Source: Rotaria sordida (taxonomy: Eukaryota > Rotifera > Eurotatoria > Philodinida > Philodinidae). From it: a DNA stretch of 64,000 nt. Below are positions 38,709-51,771 of the stretch, in pieces; position 1 is the first letter of the stretch, and the number at the start of each line of letters is the position of its first letter. The notes beneath the pieces are model-generated. The model searched no databases. It saw only the letters and a program-made list of their open reading frames with translations, and was not told the origin of the DNA. The stretch lies in contig CAJNOL010000170.1 in the NCBI GenBank assembly GCA_905250125.1, forward strand, positions 154,993-218,992, given 5' to 3'. The position numbers were made by a program, and so were the translations under genes.

Positions 38709-41700
38709 ATGACTACGGAAGACGATTCATCAACATCAGTACAAACATCAACAACCAATTTAATTTTTGTAATAAATTTTACAAAAAAAAAAATATCTTT
38801 TTAATCATAATTTTCTTTGTTTTTTTTTGTAAATTATATAGGATGAAACTGATATACTTTATGAAGAAGATTGTCTACGAAATCAATATTCAGTTAAAGC
38901 TTGGCTTCGATATATTGATCATATTAAAGAAGGACCTAATGAAAAAATAAATCTTGTCTATGAACGAGCATTACGTGAATTACCTGGAAGGTATATTCAT
39001 TATAATATTTTCATTTTCTTATTTTTAAATTTTTTTTATTTTAGTTATAAATTATGGTATAATTATTTAAAACTTCGACGAAAACAAATTCGTTCAAAAT
39101 GTATTATTGATCCTATTTATGAAGAAGTTAATAATACTTTTGAACGTTCTCTTGTTTTTATGCATAAAGTATTTTTCATTAAATTTTTGTTTTTTTTTCT
39201 ATTTTGTCTAATTTTAGATGCCTCGAATATGGCTTGATTATTGTCAATGTTTAATGGATCAATGTAAAATAACTCGTACACGTCGTGTATTTGATCGAGC
39301 TATAAGAGCATTACCAATAACACAACATAATCGTATATGGTCACTATATATTAAATTTGTTACTAGTTATCCTGAAATACCTGATACAGCAATGCGTGTT
39401 TATAAAAGATATCTTAAAGTAAGATAATGATAATAATAATAAACGGCATGGCCAACCATCTGTCACCCACATATGAGGAGAGTTCGAACTTAAAAGTAAA
39501 ATATAGCTGAATTTATCATCGAAAGAAGTACGGTCGATAGCATTTCTATTTTTGAGCAGCATCAAATACTCTGAACATGCAAAATCTTTCTTAAAGTGAT
39601 CGACTCAAAAATTTATGCAAAACATGTTAGTAAAATACATCTTTAAACAAGCATTGATCATTACAAAAAGAAAACTCGTCAATTAGATATTAATCGATAG
39701 AATGAGAAGTACTGTTTTAACATAATGTGCTCAAAAACCATCTCTACTTTTGAGGAAATTTCATTTAGATCATTAAGTATTTTACACTGTTGTTTTTGTC
39801 CATAAGTATGAATATTTTTGGAATTAGCATCCAAGTTTGAACAACTTGAAATATTTAGTTTATTAAAATTTTGACTTTGATTCTTCTCGGATCAAAAATT
39901 TTTTTTTTCCGTTGGATCCCAGTGAAAATGTTGCTTTTGACTTTTTTTGCTTTCATTTTAATTCAAACTGCGATTTTCGAAAAAAAAAGAATAAAGTTCC
40001 GTAACGAACATTATGTTTTAGTTTGTTATCCGATGCAGTTATGGTTGTTAACTCTTTCAGGAGGAGTCACGAATATATACACGATAGTTTTGAATCAACT
40101 TGCAACTGACTTATGATGGTTTCTTGTGATACTGTTTGGATTTGCTGGAGAACGCCTTCGTGAGCTAACATTACTCGTCATCTTTTCTTTTTTTATGAAT
40201 CATTCTATGAGAGAACCAATCGAATTGCTGATGAGCTGCAAACTCCATACTTTCAGATCTATCAGAACTTTTTTCGTAGAGAAACAAGCATTTATCCTCA
40301 GAATCTTATTGGCCAACCACTAACTTAACTCATTGAGAAAAACATCGATTTCTTGAAAATAGTTTGTTCTACACAAGTGAAAATTTTATCATACATAGAT
40401 TCGAAGATACTCTGTGCGATCATACAATTAAAACGGCTTCATTCTACAAAATTGATTTTTTCAGTATTCCACCTTGGTAGTATAAGCTGTGTTATAAAAA
40501 ATTACTTTATACAGTTTAGATCTACAGATTTTGCTGAACTTTTTTTTTCCAAGAAAGTATTGAACTTTCTCTATGAAATGATGCGAGAAAAAGTTCGAGA
40601 CCTGCAAAGATAATGACAGGAGGATTTCATCAAATTTAATGAGATTTTTATCTATTTTTCTACATATTCGTGTTGAAAAAATATCGTTTATTGACGATTA
40701 GATTTTTTTTCGTAAAAGTAAACATTTAGTTTGTGCAGGAATAATTGTGTAGTGATGAATTGATAAGAGTGTCCACTATAGTGAAAAGCAATAACAAACA
40801 GCTACGTAGAGAAGCTACTTTTGTCACACTCAATATATCTCGGATTTCTATGTTGAAATCACATAAGAGTTCGTTTCATAATATTTCTTAATCGATTTTT
40901 CTATGTCTGTAGTTTCCTGCGGGTTATGCAAAAAAAATCTCATTTTACTCAAAAGAAATCCCATCATATAGGAGTTAACCAATGATCTGATATTCTAAAA
41001 GCTTGTTAAAAACTGAAAAACTTTTACATAGAAAGTTTATTTATATATCGCTTCGTTTCAAAGTAAAATGCTAAAATTTCAGCTCCGTCAAAAAAAAAAT
41101 TTCAGTTTTATGAAATTCTGTAACGCTTGACCATGCCGTTAACAAGAAAAACCAACTTAAATTATTCAATTTTAATTTAGTTACAACCTGAATGTGCTGA
41201 AGAATATATTGATTATTTAAAAGAAATCGGACATTTAGATGAATGTGCAAAATTATATGTTGATATATTAAATCGTGATAATTTTACTTCACGTCAAGGA
41301 AAATCAAATCATCAAGTAAAAATTTCTCTTTTTATTTAAGAATTTTCTTTTTCTTTTATTTTTGATTATTTTTTTAAGTTATGGAATGAATTATGTGAAT
41401 TAGTATCAAAAAATCCAACAAAAATAAAATCTGTTCAAGTTGAACCAATTCTTCGACAAGGAATATTAAAATATAAAGATCAAGTTGGACAATTATGGAC
41501 ATCACTTGCTGATTATTATATACGTAGCGGTTGTTTTGAAAAAGTATTTAAAAAAAAAACATCTTTCTTTTTTTGTTTAAATTTTGATTAGAAAAAAAGA
41601 ATTGTTTTTTTGTTTGTTTGTTTTAGGCTCGTGATATATTTGAAGAAGCGGTTGAATCTGTTCTTACTGTTCGTGATTTTACACAAGTATTTGATGCATA

Positions 41701-44424
41701 TGCACAATCTGAAGAAGGTCTTATTAGTGCTTTAATGAATAAATCAAATGAAGATGATGAAGAAATAACTGAAGATGGTAAAACAAAAATAAAAAATAAC
41801 AATTTAACATTGTTTTTTTATGTTTGTATTTTATTAGATGATCTTGAACTTGAACTTCGTCTTGCACGTTTAGAATATTTAATGGATCGTCGTCCATTAA
41901 TGTTAAATAGTGTTTTACTTCGACAAAATCCACATAATGTTAATGAATGGTTAAAACGTATTAAATTATATGGTGAACAATATGATAAAATAATTCAAAC
42001 ATTTACAAAAGCTGTACAAACAATTGATCCAAAAATTTGTACAGGAAAATTACAAGATTTATGGATTGCATTTGCACAATTTTATGATAAATATCAACAA
42101 CCAGATGAAGCTCGATATATTTATGATAAAGCAATTAAAGTTAATTTTCGAAATGTTGATGATTTAGCAGCTGTTTGGTGTGCTTGGTGTGAAATGGAAT
42201 TAGAGCATGAAAAACCTGATGAAGCAATTAAATTAATGGAACGAGCAACTATTTTACCAAGACATAAAGTAATTTATTTATTTTTTATTAACAGACTATG
42301 ATTTATTGTTTATGGATTAATGAGAAATTAAAAAAAACTAAATCAAAATTTAACTATTTGAGAATCATCTAAGATATATAATATGAACGGAATCTGAATG
42401 ATTAGTCAGTCGAATGCCTATCATTTGCTCCAAATCGTGGTTCCCTGAATCAATCCCCAAATCATATCCCCATCTGGGGATAATAAAACAATTCAGGTAA
42501 ATTCTGGTCACGAAATGAGGATTTTAATTTAGAAATTTTTTTATTTGGAGATGTTTTTATCATAAGATATACTATGTATGCTGTAATTCAATAGCATCTT
42601 GCCTCTCGTACTACAGTGTATCAACTAGAATAAAAGTTTCTAGCATGATCATTATGTTAGTCAAGTTTCAATCTATATTCTGATGACCAGAAAGTGGTTT
42701 TTTACTCAATATTGAGTTATGTAAAAAATAGAACAACAACTTTTACTAACTGTATCGATTGTAATGCTATTGCTAAGAGTAAGTAGCAATGCACATATAA
42801 CAAAAAGTATTTGAAGATTAATGAATAAAAGATATTCATTAATAATAATGTTATATTATGAGGCTAATTTTACTGGAAGATAGATTTATAACGTTACTAT
42901 TTACTGTTTCGATATTATAATATTGAATATAACGTCGTGTTGATGGTTATATTACTTAGGCCGATCTAATAGTACAGTTCAAAATATCTAACATTAGAAT
43001 ACAAATATGTGTGCATTATGATATGAGTGATAAGTTGCTGTTGAATTGCAGTATATATATATATATATAGTGTATCTTATGATAAAAACATCTCCAAATA
43101 CAAGAATCCCCAAATTAAAATCTCCATTTGGTAACTTGAGTTTACCTTAATTGTTTTATTATCCCCAAATGAGGATATGATTTTCGGGTTAATTCAGGAA
43201 ACTACAATTTGGGGCAAATGATAACCTACCAGTCAGTCTTTGAAAAATAGACTTGTATTTCAAGAAATGACCCAACAGTTTTTCTGTTAATATGACTAAT
43301 ACACTGCTTTTTTATCGAACTAATCTTTTCACATGAAAAATTTTCATCTTTTTTTCCAGGTTGATTATTATGATACGAATGAAGCAGTTCAATTACGTTT
43401 ACATAAAAGTTTAAAATTATGGTCATTTTATGTTGATTTAGAAGAATGTTATGGAACATTTCAAACATGTAAATCTGTATATGATCGTATTCTTGATTTA
43501 CGTATAGCAACACCACAAATAATTATAAATTATGCACTTTATTTAGAAGAAAATAAATATTATGAAGATGCTTTTCGTGTTTATGAAAAAGGTCTTGCAT
43601 TATTTAAATGGCCTAATGTTTATGATATATGGTTAACTTATTTATGTAAATTTGTTGCACGTTATTCTGATGGTTCAAAATTAGAACGAGCAAGAGATTT
43701 ATTTGAACAATGTTTAGAACATTGTCCAGCAAAATTTGCTAAAAATTTATATTTATTATATGCAAAATTAGAAGAACAACATGGTCTTGATAGACGAGCA
43801 TTAAAAATTTATGAACGTGCAACAAATGCAGTTGAACCAAAAGAAAAAGAAGAAGTAAGTATATTGGCTTTTTTTTTTAAATTGATTAAATTTCTTCTTT
43901 TTTTGTTTTTTTAAAATAGATGTTTAATATTTATATAAAACGTTGTGGTGAAATGCAGGGTATAACAGCAACACGTGAAATATATGAAAAAGCAATTGAA
44001 TCATTAGAAGATGAACGTGCTGTTAGAGATATGTGTTTACGTTATGCAGATTTAGAAAGAAAATTAGGTGAAATTGATCGAGGACGTGCAATTTATTCAC
44101 ATTGTTCACAAATGTGTGATCCACGAGTAAGTTTTGTTTTTTTTTTATCTAATTTTAATAATCATTGGTTTTTTTTATTTAGATACATAATGATTTTTGG
44201 CAAACATGGAAAGAATTTGAAATTAAACATGGTAATGAAGATACAATGCGTGAAATGTTAAGAATTAAACGTTCCGTACAAGCAACATATAATGTTCAAG
44301 TTAATTATATGGCTGCACAAATGATGGTTGCATCAATTGGAGACGACACATCGGCAACTCAAGTAAGAATAGATTTATATTTGAAAATAATATTTTTTCA
44401 TTTTTCTTTTTATAGGCCAATTAA
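38709..44424 (+). CDS. XAB2: pre-mRNA splicing factor SYF1/XAB2 (HAT repeats), 3' end uncertain
   Basis: The protein starts [17 protein letters not shown] and consists of HAT (half-a-TPR) repeats throughout: [107 protein letters not shown] and [20 protein letters not shown]1 is a scaffold of the NineTeen/XAB2 complex in activated spliceosomes and, in animals, in transcription-coupled repair. Coding is solid to 44362 (...IGDDTSATQ). The usual acidic tail of about 90 residues is missing: the next acceptor (44416) gives only Ala-Asn-stop, and an alternative acceptor at 44493 gives a short Lys/Tyr tail. A large palindrome with an assembly gap starts 350 bases on. Two introns (39419-41180, about 42268-43360) are swollen by TIR elements. 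Confidence 0.9.
39442..41141. mobile_element. nonautonomous TIR element in SYF1 intron
   Basis: The left end AACGGCATGGCCAACC (39442) is mirrored at the right (41127-41141), AACGGCATGGTCAAGC in reverse complement. The 1.7-kb interior has only short open frames without transposase motifs. Blocks near both ends recur in the ATPase intron (29.7-30.2 kb), so it is a multi-copy family. Confidence 0.65.
42404..43238. mobile_element. foldback element in SYF1 intron
   Basis: Arms of about 170 bases (42404-42573 and about 43068-43238) are inverted copies. Both contain TATCATTTG, GGGGATAATAAAACAATT, and GAGATGTTTTTATCATAAGA with its continuation into TATAC/TACAC. Identity is roughly 80%, lower towards the ends. 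The interior of about 490 bases is AT-rich and noncoding. Confidence 0.8.
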
Positions 44425-44774
44425 CAAAGATATTCGATTATTTTTTTTCTCTTTTCTACTTGATGTGTAATTTCTTTGTTATGTGTTTACAGAAAATAAA
44501 ATATTTAAAAAAAAAGTATTTTTACTCTTGCGAACGAAAATAAATGATAAAAGTATTATATGAGCGTAAGTTTTAACAGAACTTTAACAAGAAATATCAA
44601 GACGAAATGATAGGATGTGATAAATATTCGAATAGAAAACGAGCATAAAATTCCGTGAAATTATGAATATTGTTTCGAAGTTCTTGATATTCTTTGAGCA
44701 TACAAAAAAGTAGTAGTGGAGACCCTTCGATATCCTATAAAAAGTTTAAGAAAACTTTCTCTCTATATGTATTA

Positions 44775-46238
44775 ATAGTAAAAATAGTGCTCTATATATT
44801 TGTAAGATTTTATCGTTCTTCAACTAGAAATATCATAATAATGAAATTTTGATAACGTCCAGTTGTCATAATATGTCACGGTAATATTAGATCATATTGT
44901 TTTTGGTTGTGTATCTTTTTCTTGATATTCTCTCTTCTTTTTTTCCCGTCTACCCTAATGAAACAACGTTTTCAACTGATTGATCGCTGTTGAATTCGGA
45001 TTCTGTGAATAACAAGCACTCCAGTAAGATATGAAAAACTTCAAAAGTATAAGCATCCTTAGATCTTCTACTTAGAGTTATAGACATTTTACTAGAATTC
45101 TAATCTATGTCATAGTATATACTAACAAATCGGATGACGATATTTTGTCCTTAGATTTTACCCACAGACAGGTCTGTTTGTCAATACAATGTTCTGAAAA
45201 TTTCAGCTCAATCCACGAAAGGTGCTAGGTTTTTCTGTTTTTTAGGACTTTAAACGTAAGTAAAGTTAGCACCAGATTCGAATTTTTACTGTCCGAATTC
45301 GCCTCTGGATTTGAGTTGATTTTGGTTCAACTTGAGTTATATGCAGAATTTTACGACGAATCTGATNNNNNNNNNNATCAGATTCGTCGTAAAATTCTGC
45401 ATATAACTCAAGTTGAACCAAAATCAACTCAAGTCCAGGAGCGAATTCGGACAGTAAAAACTCGAATCTGGTGCTAACTTTACTTATGTGGACTTTAATA
45501 TCTTGGAAAGAAAATATTCTTTTGAGTTGAATTTTCCAGTGCATTCTATTAAGAAATAGATCTGTCTATGGGCAAAATCTCAGATCGAAATATCGTCATT
45601 CGATTTATTGGCATATACCATGATACAGGCTAAAATTCTAGTAAAATGCCTATTAGACAGAAAGTCTAAAAATATTTATTCTTTTGAGGTTTTTTATATC
45701 TTGCTGGGATCTACCTTATGCACAGAGTCCAAATTCAAAAGCAATTGATCAGTTGAAAACGTTTCTATTCAACTTGATCAAGTAAAATGTAAGTGATCAA
45801 AACGAGTTCGAACCGTTGCATTATGCTGTGTAACAAAACTCATGTACTCTTTGAATAAAGAAGAGTATAGAAAAATGTTCGATAAATAGATTCAAAGAAT
45901 GCAATTAGGTGCGAATAATTAGATCGATCATTTCAAATACTTGATAAAATAAAAACTGGATGAATTTATTTCTGTATTTCGTTTTTGTTCCATCACCACT
46001 GGTTTTTTTGTTTACTGTAACATATACAGACGGCTAAGTAGTGTTAAAGAAGACGAAAAAACAAAGTAGAGAAGAAAGGAGAAGAATAATGCAAGACAAT
46101 ATGATATAACGTTATCGTCATATATATTATCACAACTGACTCTTCTCAAAATTTCATTATTATGATATTAGTTGAAGAACAGTGAAATATTGCAGAAATA
46201 GAGAGCATTAGAATGTCTTCGCTACTATTTTTGATATG
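44775..46238. mobile_element. long divergent palindrome spanning an assembly gap
   Basis: The left arm 44775-45366 and right arm 45377-46238 are inverted relatives. The innermost 80-100 bases are almost identical (GCAGAATTTTACGACGAATC and its inverse flank the Ns directly). Identity falls outward but still shows CTTCAACTA...ATATCATAATAATGAAATTTT at 44817 and its inverse near 46150-46180. The right arm is about 270 bases longer, implying an insertion there. No coding content; the reverse open frame at 45266-45544 reads through the Ns and is an artefact. Confidence 0.75.
45367..45376. other. assembly gap (10 N)
   Basis: Ten Ns sit exactly at the centre of a palindrome, between ...CGAATCTGAT and ATCAGATTCG. 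The real spacer length is unknown, and the join itself could be a scaffolding artefact. Confidence 0.99.
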
Positions 46239-46873
46239 TCCTAACTACTTGATTGAACATGAGACGAGAATATCCAAATGAAATCAATATTATCCATTTT
46301 CTGATCTTTACTAAGACGTTCTTTTTTTTTAAAGATAATAAAAACGGTAAGAAAAGTTAGCCGCCTGTCGCTTTGAACAAGTGATTATTAGTATTGTGAT
46401 AGTTATGAGCAGAATTATAAAGAGATAATCAATCAGAGAGATAATCAAATAATTAATCGATAGTGTTATTTAGAAAGGTGTTGATATGCACTGATACACT
46501 GCTTTTAATGATAAATGTCACCACCGTGTGTACATTTTAATTTTTCCCTTGCAAACAACGGAATCAAAATAAAACAAAGAAAATTTCTCTCATTGGACTA
46601 AATAATAAATATTTTTAAGAAAAAAATTATATATATTGAACACAATCATCGGTACGATTATTGATTTTCTACAAGTTATCGATTTTTTCATAATTAACGT
46701 TCGAAAATGTCTTTGCAGTGCATTTTTTTTTAGTTCAAATGCCATCTATTTTGATCATTTTTCAATATCATTGTGCATCTTAGTGTCTCAGATTTTACTT
46801 ATAGATATATTTCTTTTTTATTCTCATATAATATGATAAGAAAGATATGAAATTTTTCGAGTGAAGTAAGCAT
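46239..46873. other. intergenic, no gene seen
   Basis: AT-rich spacer between the palindrome and the tRNA gene. The open stretch at 46636-46836 is F/I-rich noncoding-type sequence. Confidence 0.5.
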
Positions 46874-46947
46874 GGTCCCTTAGCTCAGCCGGTTAGAGCG
46901 CCGTGCTAATAACGCGGAGGTCATGAGTTCGATCCTCATAGGGACCA
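46874..46947 (+). tRNA. tRNA-Ile (anticodon AAT)
   Basis: The 7-bp acceptor stem GGTCCCT/AGGGACC closes perfectly and is followed by discriminator A. The D arm is GCTCAGCCGGTTAGAGC. The anticodon stem is CCGTG/CGCGG with loop CTAATAA, placing AAT at 46908-46910. The T arm is ATGAGTTCGATCCTCAT. Internal A box (TAGCTCAGCCGG) and B box (GAGTTCGATCC) are intact, there is no intron, and a pol III terminator T run starts within ten bases. Confidence 0.97.
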
Positions 46948-48582
46948 TTTCTTTTTTTTTTTCTTTTCTTTTTACAAACAATTAAAAATATTCACCTGTT
47001 ATAATGTTCTCGATTTCAATATGTTGCATCATTTCTAACAAGAATTTTATTTGACTTTTGATTTATATTCATAATCAAATATATTTCCCTTTCATCATAT
47101 AACAAACATGATCTTAGTGGCATAACTGGAAGATGATGAGAGGTAGGACAATGTCTTACGATCTTGAGAGGAGACCTGTGAAATATAGTGTCAATGATGG
47201 TAATTATTACGTTTTTTTTTCTTCTGTTGGTAGGGCGGTACCCGACCTAGTTCATTTTTTGGCTATGCCACTGCATAATCTTTTGATGTCATTTCAAGAA
47301 GGAAATAACGAACTCTAAATGTTCCTTTTTTCACAGTAGAAATTAGAAATGGATAAAATAATATATTAAAATGTACAAAAAAAAAATATACAACGGTATT
47401 GAGTAATTAACAATCGCTGATAATTTTCTAATAATAAAAATATTTCTTTATTTCAATACAACTTTGAAAATACGAAAACATCCCAAAAAAAAATGCAAAT
47501 CAATCTATAGAAAATAAAATAAAATAAAATAAAAGAAACGAATCAATTTCTTATCACTTTGATTAAATCAATATAAAAGTCATATTGATCAGTAATATGT
47601 CAATATTGAATTTAATTTCTCTTAAACATAAATCAATTCTTGTCTAATTCTTTATCATTTATATTGCACTCGAGTATTTTTTTTTTGCTTTTAATAATTT
47701 CTAACGATTAATCACAATCATGTTTGATCCTTGTTGTGAATATGTATATATCACTAACCGATGGTCAAAAATCTCACGATTTTGCTTGATTAAGACAAAT
47801 AGTCTTTCTAAATAGCAGTTATATGAACATATTGTCAATAGAATGTTGTGCACACACTTGAATTTCCTCGTTTAATCATTATTAGCATTATCGTTATTTC
47901 AAAAAAAAAAAAAAGAAAGTAAATAGACAAACATTGATCTTATTTTCTAATTGTCACATTAAGCTTTTCCTATTGAACAAATGATGTCATCGACGTAGGG
48001 TTTCTATTTTTCTTTATGAACATGAGAACAACATTTCCAAAAAGAAAAAAAAGAAACCTTTCGATGTGGGAAAAAGGCAAAGACATAGAATTGATTCGAT
48101 TAAAAAACGACTTTTTTTTTTTCATCTTGTCCAAGTTAATATGTAGATCATCATCATTGAAAAGAAATAAAACAATAGATCAATCAAGCTTAACTGTAAT
48201 GGAGTGGTCAAACTTCATTGATGCATGCCATTGCTGCCAAAGGGCTGATCAAGCATTAGATTTTGTCTGCTATTTATTCACACAATTAAAATTTTCATAA
48301 TAGATTGTACAGTTGATTGGTAACTTATTGTCTTATATTTAATATTGGGAAAATTTTCTCTTTTCTATATAGAAGATGTATTTAAGTTTTTTTTTTGCCG
48401 CTACCGACAATAATTATAATAATAATGTGTGAATCAAATCAAATCAAAAAAACATAAGACATCTCTATTTATATATATATTGACAGTTTTCTATCAAGAT
48501 TTACTGTCATCTTTTTGTTCTTTAATTTATTTACACAATAATCATTCTCTCGTTTAACAAAACTGAAAACAAAAAGAAATTT
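46948..48582. other. intergenic with one small TIR element
   Basis: No gene is supported. A 157-base element (47116-47272) is listed separately. The open stretch 48016-48300 has mixed composition and no splice or family support. Confidence 0.45.
47116..47272. mobile_element. short TIR element with AGTGGCATA ends
   Basis: The left end AGTGGCATAACTGG is mirrored by the right end (AGTGGCATAGCC in reverse complement). The CAGTGGC-type terminus recalls hAT elements, but the flanking 8 bases do not form a duplication. The interior includes GGGCGGTACCCGACC and no transposase. Confidence 0.5.
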
Positions 48583-49919
48583 TTAGACCAATATTGATTT
48601 ATTACTATTCATTGGTATTGATGTTGATTGTTGTAGATCATCATCATCATCATCATCTATTAATTGTACATTAGGTAACATTGAATGAAGTATTGTACGT
48701 AAATGTGCTGGTGAACAATCAATTGTATTACCAAATATTTCACTTGGATTACGATGAAAATAAATTTGATTACATATAGCTATTTGTAATTCATTTTCTA
48801 AAAAGAAAAATATTTAAAAAACAAAAAAAAATTGTTGATGTATCTAATTTATTTCAATTCGTACTTCGTGCCCATTGTGGAATTGGTTTTTTCTGATGTG
48901 TACTTGTTTTAGTAGCAAATATTGAATTATCATTATTTTCATCATCGATATTCGTATGTAAAATAGTCATATCATAATTATTTTGTGTTTGATAATCCTC
49001 TAACGATTTGTTATTATTAACAATAGGTGGAGGTCTTAACGAAAAAAAAAAAAAATTAAAAAAAGAATGATTCGTTCGATTTGCCTAAGGTAAAAAAGAA
49101 AAAGAAGGAAAATTGAATATTTACCTTGTTCGTAATGGACGTTTTGTCTGGTGATGATGATGATGACATTGTTTTTTATTTTTCAATGCTTGAATACCCA
49201 TTAATGGTGGTCGAATATTTCGTGATGGTGAATTTTGCTGAATAATTAACGGAGAAGAAGGAGGAGGAGACTAGATTTTTATAAAAAAAAAGAGCAAGGA
49301 AATATTTTAAATAACTTACAAGTAAAATAAAACATTGCAATAATGATTTGAGTACTTTCATATTTTTGGAAAAAAACAAAAATGAACTTATGTTTAATTG
49401 ACACAACTTGTTATTTTATACAACGAAAAAAAAAAAAAGCTCAGCAGGGATAGTCTATATAGCATATCCTAATCAGTCGTATCAACATTAATTGTCATCG
49501 AAGCAAGACTTTTGACAAGTACTCATGAGAATAAGAAAAATAACATAAAATTTCTAATTAATATAAATTTATACCTCGAGCAAATAACGAAGAATACTTT
49601 TTCGAACATAATCAGGAATATCATGTAGAAGACTACCAGCTTCATGTGTTGTTGTTAATGATGAAATTTTTTTCTTTTTAAAAAAATTTTTTCCTTGAAA
49701 TAATTTTTTAAAACGTGATGATTTTTTTATTGATATTGTTTTTGACTTCATAGGATTTGAAAGAATTTCATGCGAACGTAATTTCATAGCCTAAAAATAT
49801 ATAAAATATCAATTCATTTTCAAGTAAAGAACATTTAACGAATGACCCATGCTTCCGTTCGAACGTTAGATTTTTCTCCCGTTCTCTCATTAGTAATGCT
49901 GCGCTGTCTCTCATTTTGT

Positions 49920-49953
<34 letters not shown>

Positions 49954-50270
49954 AAATGTCCAACGTATCATTAACACAGTATTATACTCCCCCCTTGAAT
50001 GATTGATTCATGTTGAGAGTGAGGAAACGAACACAGAAGAAGAAAAAAAACCGAATCTGAATTTTATACATGCAATGCTAATTGTAATAACTAGAAAAAG
50101 AAAAGCTACGCCTTTCGAGAAAAGCTTTAGACGGAAATTGAGCATTATAGATATATATCAAATTAGTGTTAAAATGTTTTATTAAATTACTTGATTTTTA
50201 AGAATAAATATTCAAAGATTATAAGCAAAATCAATTATTGTTTACTTACTGCTAATCTTTGCGTGAGCAT
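48583..50270 (-). CDS. INCENP: short INCENP (chromosomal passenger complex) with IN-box
   Basis: Five exons are proposed: a 21-base first exon MLTQRLA (50270-50250), then exons ending near 49574, 49134, 48866 and 48583. The protein has about 250 residues. The diagnostic part spans the last splice: KKPIPQWAR joined to KNELQIAICNQIYFHRNPSE, then IFGN. This matches the INCENP IN-box (human pattern PIPTWARGxxLxxAIxxQY...LFG), which binds and activates Aurora B. It is followed by an acidic DDDDDDD tail; the usual TSS activation motif is not obvious. The N-terminal part is basic (SKTISIKKSSRFKKLFQGK). Human INCENP is over 900 residues, and here the long coiled coil is absent. Confidence 0.72.
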
Positions 50271-51771
50271 ATTCTAAATGAGAGAAACATAGAGTAGGTG
50301 TACGTATATATATATATATATATGACTTGATCCAACTGTTACCGCTTTTTTGTTTTTATTAACTGTCGCATGTGAGATGATGCATTTTGATAGTTCTTCT
50401 CTCTCTCTCGCTCGGAATAGATCACAAAAAATGATAGATCAAGTATTTGAATACTTGTGTTTGTTGTGGTAACAGCTTGTCTTTTTCTTTTTAAGATTCC
50501 TTACACTTACTCTTCAATCTTGTCTAATCATGCATTTGAGTGATATATAGACAATGTGTCAAACGACAACTGTTGTTTGTATCTGTACATCATCATCATC
50601 ATCATCTTCTAGTATTCTGTTGATTTAACCGACTGATCACTTCCAAGTGCTACTCATATGTGCTCATATAGTGTGAAAAGATATTGATCTATGTTTCGAT
50701 TGCATCAAACGGCGGAAGTATGAACCAACGGTTAGATGAGTTTTTTTTAGTATACTTCCTTAATAACGTTTTTTTTTTTTTTGTTATCACTTGTATAAAA
50801 TCTTTTAATGTCCTTTCGATTGAAATAAAAATAAAAGTGATTGATAATTGTATATGTCAATATCTGTTTATCTATGTAGATCATTTGGAGTTGAAAGGAG
50901 AATTGTTTAATTTAGTTTGAATTATAACTTGGAAACATATACTTTAAAATAATATGCACTAAAAGATTTCATTGAAGATGTCTTTTATTAATTAGTTAGC
51001 AACAATAGATTAGCAATGATCGTCATGGCTTTCTCAAAATCCTATATCTGCTACTGTTGATAAGTGATAGAAACAAGTTTGTTCATGTTGTATGTCTGCC
51101 TTTTTTGATTATTGTTGTACAAAAATGAAAATAAAAGAATTATACAGGTGAAAAACATAATTAGATTAGTTAAGATAGAATACATAGTGGAATCTTCGGC
51201 TTTTTTTTGTTTATCTTCTGAATCATTTTCATTTTTTTTTTTATTGAATTATTTATTTTAATTATTATGAAACTTCGAATAGAACAAATCAAAAGATAAA
51301 CATAGACTGATTTGTCACAAAGTTTATATGAATTGATTGATTCTTTTTTTTTTCGTTTCTTCTCTTTTGTAAATCGGATATTTTTAACAGATTGACAAGC
51401 ATACGGTGACTTTATCTTTCTTATTTGAAGTTTTTTTTCTTTTTCTTTTTGTTTTTAATTCGAAATAGTTAACAGATGGTCGATTTTGATCATTATCTAA
51501 CTATTCTTATTGGTTCGAAATATTAATATTCACCAATAGAATAAATAGATCAAAAGGATTATGAAAATAAATATTTATTTGACATTCATAATAAACAACA
51601 TAGATTAAAGATATTTTTAAACATATCATATAATTGATAATAGACATAAAACATATTTAATGTTATAAAATAATTATATTGGTTGCGATAGTAATTTCGT
51701 TCTATTATATATGCAAATCTAGATATTCATATCTCGTTTTTGTTTATAATCGAACTCGAGTAAATCTCATA
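50271..51771. other. intergenic region between divergent genes
   Basis: Shared upstream region of INCENP (reverse) and the RING-CH gene (forward). It includes short (TA)n near 50305-50322, a TC run at 50398-50410 and (ATC)n near 50588-50603. No gene is supported. Confidence 0.45.

Noticed and set aside
39871-40613. three open frames in the SYF1 intron that might be transposase
   Set aside because: No DDE/D, helix-turn-helix or zinc motifs could be read, and the frames are short and unlinked.
45266-45544. reverse open frame through the N gap
   Set aside because: Reads across unknown bases in a palindrome; artefact.
48016-48300. 94-residue open frame between the tRNA and INCENP
   Set aside because: Mixed composition including poly-F from a T run; no splice partners, no recognisable family. 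The latter half (MEWSNFIDACHCCQRAD) looks slightly protein-like but is too short to support.
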